Assembly: GCA_913062525.1 (NCBI GenBank)
Contig: CAJXWA010000004.1
Span: 1-52,757, forward strand
DNA: 52,757 nucleotides
From: an uncultured Alphaproteobacteria bacterium
GTDB taxonomy: Bacteria > Pseudomonadota > Alphaproteobacteria > Sneathiellales > Sneathiellaceae
Reading direction: 5' to 3'
This document shows positions 8,377 through 16,630 of this stretch, one piece after another. Position 1 is the stretch's first letter; every line of letters begins with the position of its first letter. The notes under the pieces were generated by a model that saw only the letters and a program-made list of their open reading frames with translations, did no database searches and had not been told where the DNA came from. Both the position numbers and the translations under genes were made by a program.

Positions 8377-8817
8377 ATGTTTGAGGCTCCATCTTTAATG
8401 AAACGCGTTGCAATAGGTAAGGGGATTGGTCTGATTATCGGGCTCATCGGTGTTGCCGTCCTCTATTATTTCGCGCCTTCCACCAGTGTCCTTTTTTACT
8501 GGGGCGTCGTTCTTTGGTATACGACACTTGGTGCAATTGTTGGTATTTTTGGCGTATTTACTGAACATCCAATTCTTAAATTCCCAATGCCTTGGTGGCT
8601 ACGCGCGTCTATAATCGGGGGGTGGATGAACTTTGTTCTGACATTCTTTGCCTATGACAGTTTTCAAGTTCTTATGCTTGAAATTTTGGGAGATATTGGC
8701 ATGTCCATCTCTCCGTTTTGGTTCACATTAGAGGGAGCGATTGCTGGGCTTATCATTGGTTGCGTTGCTACACGCTATGGTGGGCAGGGCGAAAATTTGC
8801 CTATAAGTGCGGAGTGA
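8377..8817 (+). CDS. Small four-helix membrane protein, unknown function
   Basis: A 146-residue protein with about four hydrophobic helices (roughly residues 13-31, 38-60, 72-92 and 114-135) and short loops, so an inner-membrane protein. I do not recognise a family. The first and last helices are glycine-rich (GKGIGLIIGLIG, EGAIAGLIIGC), which suits close helix packing. Translation should be efficient because AGGAGG lies at ideal spacing before the ATG. The upstream gap carries a consensus FNR/FixK box with a matching -10, so expression is probably raised when oxygen is low. It is transcribed away from the LysE gene and is a single-gene unit, converging on the PAS gene. Confidence 0.75.
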   Translation: MFEAPSLMKRVAIGKGIGLIIGLIGVAVLYYFAPSTSVLFYWGVVLWYTTLGAIVGIFGVFTEHPILKFPMPWWLRASIIGGWMNFVLTFFAYDSFQVLMLEILGDIGMSISPFWFTLEGAIAGLIIGCVATRYGGQGENLPISAE

Positions 8818-8833
8818 TTATTGAATTGGAAAA

Positions 8834-9337
8834 TTATTTTGGAACGGCACAAAGAACACCAATAAAATGAGTGATTTCTCCGTCTGAATTTTTTAACGGA
8901 CAGTCGACAGATTCAAATTTCATGATATTTTTTTCAAAAAAACTTAATTCTCCGGTGCAGTAACAGCAAGTATCTTCACCGATGACGGTGTCTAGGTATG
9001 TAGCAAGTTTTTGATCTTCTATTTGTTCGCTTTTGGCTGATATGTTTGTCATGCGATGGGTTTGGCCGATTAAGTAGCCGGCTCTTTGACCGCATAAGCG
9101 ATAGAGGTATCTGCCAGGAGCTATAACTTCTATTAAATATATATGGCTCGCCAGCTTTGGAAGCTTGGTTATGTCAAAGTCTTTACGGCTAGGGGTTTTT
9201 GGAGCATACGATTGCCACCACCCGAAAAGAGATCTTGTAGGGCTACAAGTAAGTTGAGAAATATTCTCTAATCTATTGCGTTTTATAAGCCGGAAATTAT
9301 CCGTACGGTCAGAAGCATCATCTGTGTTCAAAATCAT
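8834..9337 (-). CDS. PAS_5-type single-domain PAS protein
   Basis: A 167-residue cytoplasmic protein that resembles the alphaproteobacterial PAS_5 family: SLFGWWQSYAPKTPSRKDFDITKLPKLASHIYLIEVIAPGRYLYRLCGQRAGYLIGQTHRMTNIS, ending FESVDCPLKNSDGEITHFIGVLCAVP. No output domain is attached, so it may be a regulator acting through protein contact, or its role is unknown. Several cysteines are clustered (EDTCCYC), which could bind a metal or react to redox state; this is only suggested by sequence. It follows the CDF transporter gene by 49 bases. Its ribosome binding site GGAGG lies in one arm of an inverted repeat (see the regulatory entry). Confidence 0.8.
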   Translation of the reverse strand: MILNTDDASDRTDNFRLIKRNRLENISQLTCSPTRSLFGWWQSYAPKTPSRKDFDITKLPKLASHIYLIEVIAPGRYLYRLCGQRAGYLIGQTHRMTNISAKSEQIEDQKLATYLDTVIGEDTCCYCTGELSFFEKNIMKFESVDCPLKNSDGEITHFIGVLCAVPK

Positions 9338-9338
9338 T

Positions 9339-9374
9339 ATGCCTCCTTGAAAAATACGCTATGGAGGCATTATA
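9339..9374 (-). promoter_or_regulatory. Inverted repeat covering the RBS of the PAS gene, overlapping a TATAAT
   Basis: On the minus strand the order is TATAATGCCTCC, 16 bases, GGAGGCATA, then the ATG of the PAS gene. ATGCCTCC (9363-9370) and GGAGGCAT (9339-9346) are perfect 8-base complements, and the second arm is the ribosome binding site. Transcripts reading through from the CDF gene would carry both arms and could hide the site. TATAAT at 9369-9374 could be the -10 of an independent promoter whose transcript would start after the first arm and so escape the hairpin. No convincing -35 was found at 17 bases. Confidence 0.5.
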
Positions 9375-9386
9375 GACCCTATGTAA

Positions 9387-10319
9387 TTAACTCTCTGTTA
9401 CATTTTGCAAATGACCTTTGATACTTTGTACTTCTATAAACAGGCGTTTAATCGCTGGATGTTTATCTTTTATCTGCCTTTCTAGTCGGGACACGGTTTG
9501 TTCAATTTTTTCGGCAGGTAATCCGTCAATAAAGTCGACGCTGATGTTTAGTAAAATATCCTCTGGCCCTAAATGCATAGTCAAAAGCTCATTCAAGGCA
9601 AGGATGTCAGCCTCTGAGTTGATGATATCTTCAATATCTTGCCGTGTTTCCTTTGAGGCCGCTTCCCCAATAAGCAACCCCTTACATTCGATGGAAAGTA
9701 TGACTGCCACCATTGCCAAAATAACACCGATAATGATAGAGGCTACGCCGTCAAGTTCTGGAATATCCAAGGCTTGCGATAAATAAATACCAGCAATAGC
9801 CACGACCAAACCCAAGAGTGCCGCAGTATCTTCTAACAGGACGGTAAATATGGTTGGATCTTTACTATGCTTGATAGCCTTCCAGAGAGACTGGTCGCCA
9901 ATGGTTTTTTTAAATTCACGGTAGGCGACGGACCAAGCCCAGCCTTCGAAAATAATGCCTAACCCCAAAATTACATAGTTCCAAAGGGGATTGGTCATGG
10001 GGTTAGGTGCTTTTAGCGCATGTATTCCTTCATAGATGGAGATGCCGGCACCGAGGGCGAAAATTAAAACAGCAACCATGAATGACCAGAAATATATTTC
10101 CATGCCATAGCCAAAAGGATGATCTTTGTCTGGACCCTTCTGTGAGCGACTAAGCCCCAAAAGCATCAATCCTTGATTTCCTGTATCAACAAGGGAGTGA
10201 ACGCCCTCGCTTAACATGGCGGAACTGCCGGTTAGGGACGCTGCTGTAAATTTTGACACTGCGATCAATGCATTACCTGCAAGTGCCGCGTAAATTACTT
10301 TTTTTGATCCACTTGCCAC
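9387..10319 (-). CDS. Cation diffusion facilitator, ZnT9 (SLC30A9)-like
   Basis: A 310-residue CDF transporter with six hydrophobic segments and a C-terminal cytoplasmic ferredoxin-like domain (about 210-300). The second helix carries SEGVHSLVDTGNQGLMLLG and the fifth LEDTAALLGLVVAIAG, the form found in the ZnT9-like branch rather than the HxxxD pair of classical zinc exporters. The loop motif DKDHPFGYGMEIYFWSF is also typical. It probably moves a divalent metal out of the cytoplasm, but the metal is uncertain because the canonical metal-site residues differ in this branch. The start is GTG; the ribosome binding site is weak. The PAS gene follows 49 bases downstream. Tandem 11-mers lie in the divergent gap with the aldehyde dehydrogenase gene. 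Confidence 0.88.
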   Translation of the reverse strand: MASGSKKVIYAALAGNALIAVSKFTAASLTGSSAMLSEGVHSLVDTGNQGLMLLGLSRSQKGPDKDHPFGYGMEIYFWSFMVAVLIFALGAGISIYEGIHALKAPNPMTNPLWNYVILGLGIIFEGWAWSVAYREFKKTIGDQSLWKAIKHSKDPTIFTVLLEDTAALLGLVVAIAGIYLSQALDIPELDGVASIIIGVILAMVAVILSIECKGLLIGEAASKETRQDIEDIINSEADILALNELLTMHLGPEDILLNISVDFIDGLPAEKIEQTVSRLERQIKDKHPAIKRLFIEVQSIKGHLQNVTES

Positions 10320-10376
10320 TAGAATGCCTGCCTACGGTAATTTTATTACAAAGGGACGTTATTCTGAAGCGTGAAA

Positions 10377-10398
10377 TTTTGCAATTATTTTGCAATTT
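10377..10398. repeat. Tandem 11-base repeat in a divergent promoter region
   Basis: TTTTGCAATTA is followed immediately by TTTTGCAATTT, giving two copies with ten of eleven bases identical. The period of about one helical turn would place two identical protein contacts on the same face of DNA. It lies between the CDF gene and the gabD-like gene in an AT-rich stretch. No regulator is identified. Confidence 0.45.
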
Positions 10399-10532
10399 AT
10401 TTTAAAGTTATGTGATCCCCATTAAGTATATTAATGCAACACAGTTTTTCTGGGCAGATCGTCATTGCGAAGCGCATTTTTCTGCCCTAAACTCTTGCCG
10501 ATATTTAACGAAGATGGCGAGGAGCCGCGTTC

Positions 10533-12014
10533 ATGCAAAACGAGTTGAAAAATACAATTGATCTAAAAGACCCTAGCTTATTTCGCGAGCAAGGTTTGAT
10601 TGACGGTACTTGGTGTGACGCAGATAGCGGCAAAACAATCGAGGTTACCAACCCTGCAACTGGCGAGGTTATCGGAACTGTGCCTGAAATGGGCGAGAGT
10701 GAAACTCGCCGCGCCATCACTGCCGCTAAGGCGGCAATGCCTGCATGGGCGGGAAAAACGGCGAAAGAGCGTGCGACAATATTAAGAAAATGGCACGATC
10801 TTATGTTGGAAAATACAGATGACCTTGCGCGCCTTATGACCATAGAAATGGGAAAGCCACTTGCGGAGGCAAAAGGCGAAGTGGCCTATGCCGCATCTTT
10901 CATTGAATGGTTCGCAGAAGAAGGTAAGCGTATTTACGGCGATACAATTCCTGAACATCAAAGCGATAAACGCATTATTGTTTTGAAGCAGCCTATTGGC
11001 GTAACTGTTGCGATCACACCTTGGAATTTCCCTATTGCAATGATTACACGTAAAGCGGCACCGGCACTCGCTGCGGGCTGTCCGATGGTTATTAAACCCG
11101 CCGAAATGACACCATATTCGGCCTTTGCAATGGCTGTGCTTGCTGAGCGGGCAGGGATCCCTAAAGGTATTTTGAGTGTTGTAACAGGTGTCCCGCAAAC
11201 CATTGGTGGCGAGATGACAAGCAACACTGATGTGGCAAAACTGACTTTCACAGGATCAACTGCAACCGGCAAACTCCTTATGGAACAATGCGCGAGGACA
11301 GTAAAAAGAACCTCGATGGAACTTGGTGGAAATGCTCCTTTTATTGTTTTTGATGATGCTGACATGGATGATGCTGTGGAGGCCGCCCTTGCGTCCAAAT
11401 ATAGAAATGCCGGACAAACATGCGTCTGTGCGAACAGGCTCTATATTCAAGAGGGCGTGTATGACGAGTTTGCAAGTCGGCTTGCGGCAAAAGTGATGGA
11501 AATGAAAGTGGGTAACGGCTTGGATGCAGGGGTTACTCAAGGTCCCCTTATTAACGAAGCAGCGGTTCGAAAAGTTGAAGACCATATTGCAGATGCTGTA
11601 TCTAAAGGTGCAAAGGTTCTCGTTGGTGGCGATCGTCACGATATGGGAGAGACTTTCTTTCAGCCGACAATTTTGACTGGTGTAACGTCTGATATGCGTG
11701 TTGCCAGAGAAGAAACATTTGGCCCGATGGCGCCATTGTTTAAATTTAAAGATGAAGAAGAAGTCATCGCCCTTGCAAATGACACTGAATTTGGACTTGC
11801 CGCTTATGTTTGTGCTCGCGATATTGGCCGGGTTTGGCGTGTAAGCGAAAAGTTGGAATACGGCATAGTTGGTATCAATACGGGCATTATTTCAACAGAA
11901 GTTGCGCCGTTCGGTGGGGTAAAGCAGTCCGGTATTGGCCGCGAGGGTTCAAAATACGGAATTGATGACTATCTTGAGATTAAATACATGTGTCTGGGTG
12001 GTCTGGACAAATAA
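10533..12014 (+). CDS. gabD: NAD(P)-dependent succinate-semialdehyde dehydrogenase
   Basis: A 493-residue aldehyde dehydrogenase closest to GabD, which oxidises succinate semialdehyde to succinate. The catalytic cysteine is Cys297 in NAGQTCVCANRLYI and the general base Glu263 in MELGGNAPFIVFDDAD. The cofactor region has ITPWNFPIAMITRKAAPALAAGC, IKPAEMTPYSA and FTGSTATGK. The second cysteine two residues after the catalytic one (CVC) matches the GabD/SSADH group, where a reversible disulfide switch is known. The C-terminal segment is GVKQSGIGREGSKYGIDDYLEIKY. GAGGAG precedes the ATG. No GABA transaminase gene is nearby, so a related semialdehyde such as glutarate semialdehyde remains possible. 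It precedes gor by 39 bases. Confidence 0.87.
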   Translation: MQNELKNTIDLKDPSLFREQGLIDGTWCDADSGKTIEVTNPATGEVIGTVPEMGESETRRAITAAKAAMPAWAGKTAKERATILRKWHDLMLENTDDLARLMTIEMGKPLAEAKGEVAYAASFIEWFAEEGKRIYGDTIPEHQSDKRIIVLKQPIGVTVAITPWNFPIAMITRKAAPALAAGCPMVIKPAEMTPYSAFAMAVLAERAGIPKGILSVVTGVPQTIGGEMTSNTDVAKLTFTGSTATGKLLMEQCARTVKRTSMELGGNAPFIVFDDADMDDAVEAALASKYRNAGQTCVCANRLYIQEGVYDEFASRLAAKVMEMKVGNGLDAGVTQGPLINEAAVRKVEDHIADAVSKGAKVLVGGDRHDMGETFFQPTILTGVTSDMRVAREETFGPMAPLFKFKDEEEVIALANDTEFGLAAYVCARDIGRVWRVSEKLEYGIVGINTGIISTEVAPFGGVKQSGIGREGSKYGIDDYLEIKYMCLGGLDK

Positions 12015-12053
12015 TCCAAAACTGGGGCGCTGGTTTTATTAAGGAACAATTTA

Positions 12054-13409
12054 TTGACTTACGATTATGACCTCTTTGTTATCGGAGCCGGCTCCGGTGG
12101 TGTGCGGGCCTCACGGATTTCTTCATCTTTGGGAGCAAAAGTTGCTATCGCTGAGGAATTTCGCGTAGGTGGTACATGTGTTATTCGGGGCTGTGTTCCC
12201 AAGAAACTATTTGTATATGCAAGTCACTATGCAGAAGATATTGAGGATGCGAAGAATTATGGCTGGACAGTCGGGGAAGCGACCCACGATTGGAAAACGC
12301 TAATTCGCAACAAGGATACAGAAATTGACCGTTTAGATGCGATCTATCATACGATCTTGTCAAACAACAATGTTGAACTGTATCAAAGTCGCGCTGAAAT
12401 CGTGGATAAACACACTGTTAAAGTGGGCGATAAAATTGTTACGGCTGAATATATCCTGATCGCAACAGGTGGCACTCCCGTAATGCCCGATGTCCCCGGT
12501 ATCGAGCATGCAATTTCATCAAATGAGGCTTTCTATCTTGAAGAAATGCCAAAACGGGTTGTTGTTGTTGGCGGCGGTTATATTGCGGTGGAATTTGCGG
12601 GCATTTTCAATGGACTTGGCGCTGACGTTATTCAGTTATACCGCGGCGAGAAAATCCTTCGAGGGTTTGATCATCATGTTCAACAGATGGTCGCGCAGGA
12701 AATCGTGAAAAAAGGTGTCGACCTTAGAGTTCAGTCAAATCCAGCAAAAATTGAAAAAACAACTACGGGCTTATTGATCACGTTAGAAGACGGCTCAACA
12801 CTTGAAGCCGATGCTGTGATGTATGCGACGGGTCGCCGGGCAAATACAGATGGTCTTGGCCTTGAAAATGTTGGGGTTGAGTTGAAGCCAAATGGCGCCG
12901 TTGCCGTTGATCCATATTCAAAAACCACAGTTGATAACATTTACGCTGTTGGTGATGTGACGGACCGGGTTGCCTTAACTCCAGTTGCAATTCATGAAGG
13001 CATGGCGTTTGCCGAAACCGTTTTTGCGAAGAAACCACGGGCGTTTGTTCACAGCAATATCCCATCAGCCGTTTTCTCGCAGCCGCCAGTTGGATCTGTT
13101 GGGCTAACGGAGGCGGAAGCCCGCCAAGAGTATGGTGACGTTGATATTTACAAATCAGAATTTCGACCCATGAAACAAACTCTGACTTTGGGGAGCGAAC
13201 GGGCCATGGTCAAATTGATCGTTGAACCAAAGTCTGGCCGCGTACTAGGCGTCCATATTGTGGGTGCCGATGCTGGTGAGATTATTCAAGGAATTGGTAT
13301 CGCCGTAACTTGCGGGGCAACCAAAGAACAATTTGATGCGACTGTTGGTGTTCATCCAACTTTGGCTGAAGAAATTGTGACCATGCGGGAAAAATACACC
13401 GGCGAATAA
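12054..13409 (+). CDS. gor: Glutathione-disulfide reductase
   Basis: A 451-residue flavoprotein disulfide reductase that uses NADPH to reduce oxidised glutathione. The FAD fold starts at FVIGAGSGGVRASR; the redox-active pair is Cys42 and Cys47 in GGTCVIRGCVPKK; the NAD(P)-binding fold has VVVGGGYIAVEFAG, followed by the basic stretch LYRGEKILRGFD expected for NADPH. ATGRRANTDGLGLENVG, YAVGDVT and the C-terminal GVHPTLAEEIVTMR with the catalytic His complete the family pattern. The RGCVPKK form distinguishes it from lipoamide dehydrogenase. The start is TTG, supported by AAGGA eight bases upstream; the next in-frame ATG would remove the FAD site. A candidate terminator follows. Confidence 0.94.
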   Translation: MTYDYDLFVIGAGSGGVRASRISSSLGAKVAIAEEFRVGGTCVIRGCVPKKLFVYASHYAEDIEDAKNYGWTVGEATHDWKTLIRNKDTEIDRLDAIYHTILSNNNVELYQSRAEIVDKHTVKVGDKIVTAEYILIATGGTPVMPDVPGIEHAISSNEAFYLEEMPKRVVVVGGGYIAVEFAGIFNGLGADVIQLYRGEKILRGFDHHVQQMVAQEIVKKGVDLRVQSNPAKIEKTTTGLLITLEDGSTLEADAVMYATGRRANTDGLGLENVGVELKPNGAVAVDPYSKTTVDNIYAVGDVTDRVALTPVAIHEGMAFAETVFAKKPRAFVHSNIPSAVFSQPPVGSVGLTEAEARQEYGDVDIYKSEFRPMKQTLTLGSERAMVKLIVEPKSGRVLGVHIVGADAGEIIQGIGIAVTCGATKEQFDATVGVHPTLAEEIVTMREKYTGE

Positions 13410-13412
13410 GTG

Positions 13413-13468
13413 AAAAATGGCGATTTTTGCTCTATTACACATATGGTTACTGTGAAAATCGCCCTTTT
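13413..13468. terminator. Long-loop hairpin after gor, candidate terminator
   Basis: GGCGATTTT (13419-13427) pairs perfectly with AAAATCGCC (13455-13463). Past one mismatch the stem continues as AAAA with TTTT, and the right side ends in CTTTTAT. The loop is long (27 bases), which weakens the case. Its position just after the gor stop and before the next transcription unit fits a terminator usable in either direction. Confidence 0.45.
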
Positions 13469-13571
13469 ATGTGAAAAGTCATGGCTTTAAGATTGCGTTG
13501 CAGCAAAAAGCCTGTAGATTCTATGGCAATCTATATAACGTTGAGAAAAACGACCTAGGAAAGATAAGATA

Positions 13572-14951
13572 ATGTCAAATCAATGGACGCCTGATAGTTG
13601 GAAAAGTAAACCTGTTCGCCAGGTTCCAACCTATACAGACGAAGCCGCAGTGAAATCCGTTGAAGATGAATTAGGTATCTTTCCGCCACTTGTTTTTGCA
13701 GGTGAAGCGCGCCTTCTCAAAAAGAAACTTGCTGATGTTGCAGAAGGACGTGGTTTTCTTCTTCAAGGCGGCGACTGCGCTGAAAGTTTTGCTGAATTCC
13801 ACCCAAATAACATCCGCGATACATTTAAAGTATTGCTTCAGATGGCTGTTGTCCTGACGTATGGCGGAAATCGTCCTGTGGTAAAAGTGGGTCGTTTGGC
13901 GGGGCAATTCGCCAAGCCACGGTCTGCGGATATGGAAACAATTGACGGCGTGGAACTGCCAAGTTACCGCGGTGATATTATCAATGGTTTTGATTTCACT
14001 GAAGAATCCCGGGTTCCAGATCCAAAACGCATGTTGAAGGCTTACTCCCAAGCAGCATCGACACTTAACCTTCTGCGGGCATTCGCTCAAGGTGGCTACG
14101 CTGATTTACACCAAGTCCAACAATGGAACATGGGTTTTGTCGCTAGCCGCCCGCAAGGTGAGCGGTACAAAGAAATGGCCGTGCGCATTCAAGATGCGTT
14201 GGCATTTATGGAATCTTGCGGTGTCACTGCCGAAAATACGCCTCAAATGGGGAAAACTGACTTTTTTACCTCACACGAAGCTCTTTTACTTCGTTACGAG
14301 CAAGCGCTAACCCGCGTGGACAGCACATCCGGCGAGTATTACGACACATCTGCACATATGCTGTGGATTGGTGATCGCACTCGGAACCCAGATGAAGCCC
14401 ATGTTGAGTTCTTGCGCGGTGTTGCCAACCCAATTGGTGTTAAAGCGGGGCCAAGTCAGGATCCGGATACACTGCTTCGCTTGATTGATACGCTCAATCC
14501 GACCAACGAAGCTGGCCGAATGACTGTAATCTGTCGTTTTGGCGCCGGTGAGGTTGATAAACATCTTCCTGCACTTATCCGCAGAATTGAAAGTGAAGGA
14601 CGTAAAGTTGTTTGGTCTTGCGATCCGATGCATGGCAATACGATTAAATCGTCAACTGGCTATAAAACACGTCCGTTCGACAGAATTTTGAGTGAAGTGC
14701 GTGAATTCTTTGATGTTCATGCTGCCGAAGGTACTTATGCAGGTGGTGTTCATTTTGAAATGACCGGTCAAGACGTAACTGAGTGTCTTGGTGGTGCGTT
14801 TGAAGTTACCGAAGAACGTTTGAGTGATCGCTACCATACTGCCTGTGACCCTCGCTTGAATGCTAACCAAGCTCTTGAACTTGCATTCCTGATTGCTGAA
14901 ATGCTTAAAAATGAAAGAGGAAGTGAGAAGATCGCTGCTGCGGCTTCTTAA
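13572..14951 (+). CDS. Class II (plant-type) 3-deoxy-7-phosphoheptulonate synthase
   Basis: A 459-residue class II DAHP synthase, catalysing the first step of the shikimate pathway from phosphoenolpyruvate and erythrose-4-phosphate. Visible signatures are [14 protein letters not shown] with the metal-binding Cys, [70 protein letters not shown] and [19 protein letters not shown]. Length is typical; there is no fused chorismate mutase. Gene names vary for this class (aroF, aroG, aroH), so none is given. The PncB-like gene follows after 12 bases, indicating one transcript. Confidence 0.95.
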   Translation: MSNQWTPDSWKSKPVRQVPTYTDEAAVKSVEDELGIFPPLVFAGEARLLKKKLADVAEGRGFLLQGGDCAESFAEFHPNNIRDTFKVLLQMAVVLTYGGNRPVVKVGRLAGQFAKPRSADMETIDGVELPSYRGDIINGFDFTEESRVPDPKRMLKAYSQAASTLNLLRAFAQGGYADLHQVQQWNMGFVASRPQGERYKEMAVRIQDALAFMESCGVTAENTPQMGKTDFFTSHEALLLRYEQALTRVDSTSGEYYDTSAHMLWIGDRTRNPDEAHVEFLRGVANPIGVKAGPSQDPDTLLRLIDTLNPTNEAGRMTVICRFGAGEVDKHLPALIRRIESEGRKVVWSCDPMHGNTIKSSTGYKTRPFDRILSEVREFFDVHAAEGTYAGGVHFEMTGQDVTECLGGAFEVTEERLSDRYHTACDPRLNANQALELAFLIAEMLKNERGSEKIAAAAS

Positions 14952-14963
14952 TCCACTGGAAGA

Positions 14964-16109
14964 ATGACCCATCAAAACGTAAAAAACGGAATTTCAGCTA
15001 TAGACCAGTCTATAGCTGAGCATACCGATCAGTATTTTAACAGAACCAAACATGTGGTTGGTAAGTTTGGCGATAAAACAGTTACTTACGCTGTTTTTAT
15101 GAGACGCCCGGTGATCTTTGCGCCGAAGCTGCTTCTGGACTGGTTGGACGGTATTAATCAGGTTCGCGGGAACAGCTTTAAAGTTGAGCCTTGTTTCGCT
15201 GAAGGTGATTGGGTTGGAGCCGGGGAGCCTTTGGTCTATATCACGGGTAGTTTCGTGGATTTGGTCGATCTGGAAACTCTATATCTTCAAAAATTGGGCC
15301 CGGCCTGCGTGGCTGCTAATAATGCCTATTTGATGTGTAGCCATATGCCTGGTTCTGGATTTCTTGCTATGGATGCGCGTCACTGCGCAGGCGCTGAAAT
15401 GGCTGAAATGATGGCATACGCGGCTTCAGTTGGCGGAAAAGTTGCCCAAAAAGAACATGGTGCCACCGGGTTTATCGGCAATGCAAATGACAGCACGGCC
15501 CATTACTTTGGGAATACGCGCGGTCTGGGAACTATGCCCCATGCTCTAATCGGTTACGCAGGCAGTACGCTTCGTGCGGCTGAAATGTTTGTGGAAAGTT
15601 TCCCTGACACGCCACTTACTGTTCTCGTTGATTACTACGGGAGAGAAATTACAGATGCCCTTGCCGTGTGCCGCCGTTTCCCGCAATTAGTGGAAGAGGG
15701 CAAACTTTCCGTTCGCATGGACACGCATGGGGGACGTTTCATAGAAGATTTGGATCCCGCTCAGTCTTATGCTGTTTTGGAACGCCATATGCCAAAAGGT
15801 ATTCGTCAGTATCGTTCCGAAGAAGAGCTTAAATGGCTGGTGGGCACAGGCGTTTCTGCCGCTGCGATTTATTATATGCGTGAAAAACTGGATGAAGCCG
15901 GGTTTAATAAGGCCCGTATTGTAGCCTCATCAGGGTTTTCTGCGGAAAAATGTCGTGTGATGGGAAGCATGAAAGCGCCGATTGATGTTATTGGGACGGG
16001 GTCATACCTGCCGACAAATTGGTCTGAAACCTACGCCACAGCGGATGTCATCTCATACGATAAAGTTCCAAGTGTTAAGCTTGGCCGAGAGTTTTTGCTC
16101 AAAAAATAA
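14964..16109 (+). CDS. Nicotinate phosphoribosyltransferase family protein
   Basis: A 381-residue member of the nicotinate/nicotinamide phosphoribosyltransferase family, whose typical role is to make nicotinate mononucleotide from nicotinate and PRPP for NAD salvage. Recognisable parts are DQYFNRTKHVV, EPLVYITGSFVDLVDLETLYLQ, MDARHCAGAEMAEMMAYAASVGG, GNANDSTAHYFGNTRGLGTMPHALIGYAGS, VLVDYYGREITDAL, VRMDTHGGRF and VIGTGSYLP. It is shorter than E. coli PncB and nearer to the compact form seen in archaea and some bacteria, so nicotinate is the likely but unproven substrate. It starts 12 bases after the DAHP synthase, an unusual pairing with no obvious pathway link. Confidence 0.82.
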   Translation: MTHQNVKNGISAIDQSIAEHTDQYFNRTKHVVGKFGDKTVTYAVFMRRPVIFAPKLLLDWLDGINQVRGNSFKVEPCFAEGDWVGAGEPLVYITGSFVDLVDLETLYLQKLGPACVAANNAYLMCSHMPGSGFLAMDARHCAGAEMAEMMAYAASVGGKVAQKEHGATGFIGNANDSTAHYFGNTRGLGTMPHALIGYAGSTLRAAEMFVESFPDTPLTVLVDYYGREITDALAVCRRFPQLVEEGKLSVRMDTHGGRFIEDLDPAQSYAVLERHMPKGIRQYRSEEELKWLVGTGVSAAAIYYMREKLDEAGFNKARIVASSGFSAEKCRVMGSMKAPIDVIGTGSYLPTNWSETYATADVISYDKVPSVKLGREFLLKK

Positions 16110-16144
16110 ATTCAATTTTTTAATATAGTTTTCTCCTCACTGAT

Positions 16145-16172
16145 TTGGCTTTTTGATCGTTTTTCCTACATT
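16145..16172 (+). promoter_or_regulatory. Candidate sigma70 promoter for dodecin
   Basis: TTGGCT (16145-16150), a 16-base spacer and TACATT (16167-16172) make a moderate match to the sigma70 consensus, about 40 bases before the dodecin ATG. This is pattern matching only. Confidence 0.3.
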
Positions 16173-16210
16173 GATTGTGGAACGCACGCTCATGCCTATG
16201 GAGAAAAATC

Positions 16211-16420
16211 ATGTCAGATCACGTTTACAAAAAAATCGAATTAGTCGGAAGTTCTACGAAATCTATCGAAGACGCGATCGAGAATGCTGTTCAAACAGCG
16301 GGTAATTCTGTTCGAAACCTTGATTGGTTTGAAGTGATCGACACGCGTGGGCATATCGTCGATGGCAAAGTTTCTCACTATCAGGTTGAGTTGAAAGTTG
16401 GTTTCCGCCTTGATGGTTGA
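16211..16420 (+). CDS. Dodecin family flavin-binding protein
   Basis: A 69-residue protein, [31 protein letters not shown]..., matching the whole dodecin family. Dodecins form dodecamers that store or buffer flavins such as FMN or riboflavin. The flavin-stacking Trp is in [15 protein letters not shown], and the strand pattern ends [11 protein letters not shown]. The ORF track begins at a TTG at 16175, but the ATG at 16211 is preferred because GGAGA lies directly upstream and the protein then begins exactly as family members do. It is a single gene 101 bases after the phosphoribosyltransferase. Confidence 0.92.
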   Translation: MSDHVYKKIELVGSSTKSIEDAIENAVQTAGNSVRNLDWFEVIDTRGHIVDGKVSHYQVELKVGFRLDG

Positions 16421-16630
16421 TCCAAAAAACTATTTCAAATAATTGTGCCCTGTCATCACAGTCCCCAATTTTCAATCGATTTCACTTTCTGGTTTTGGGG
16501 TCGATAGACCTTTGAAACATGGCCCGGTTTTTATATTAAATAATTAATAAATTAGTCACTAAATTATATGATTATTTAATTTGGCACATATTGTCCTTAG
16601 CGTATTTTACTGATTAGTAAGGAAGTAAAA

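Noticed and set aside
10505-11639. Minus-strand ORFs opposite gabD
   Set aside because: They are antisense shadows of a well-supported enzyme gene.
16175-16210. TTG start for dodecin
   Set aside because: The ATG at 16211 has a proper ribosome site and matches the family N-terminus.
16585-16602. Sigma54-like TGGCAC element before the periplasmic Cache-like gene
   Set aside because: The expected TTGC at the -12 element is missing at correct spacing.
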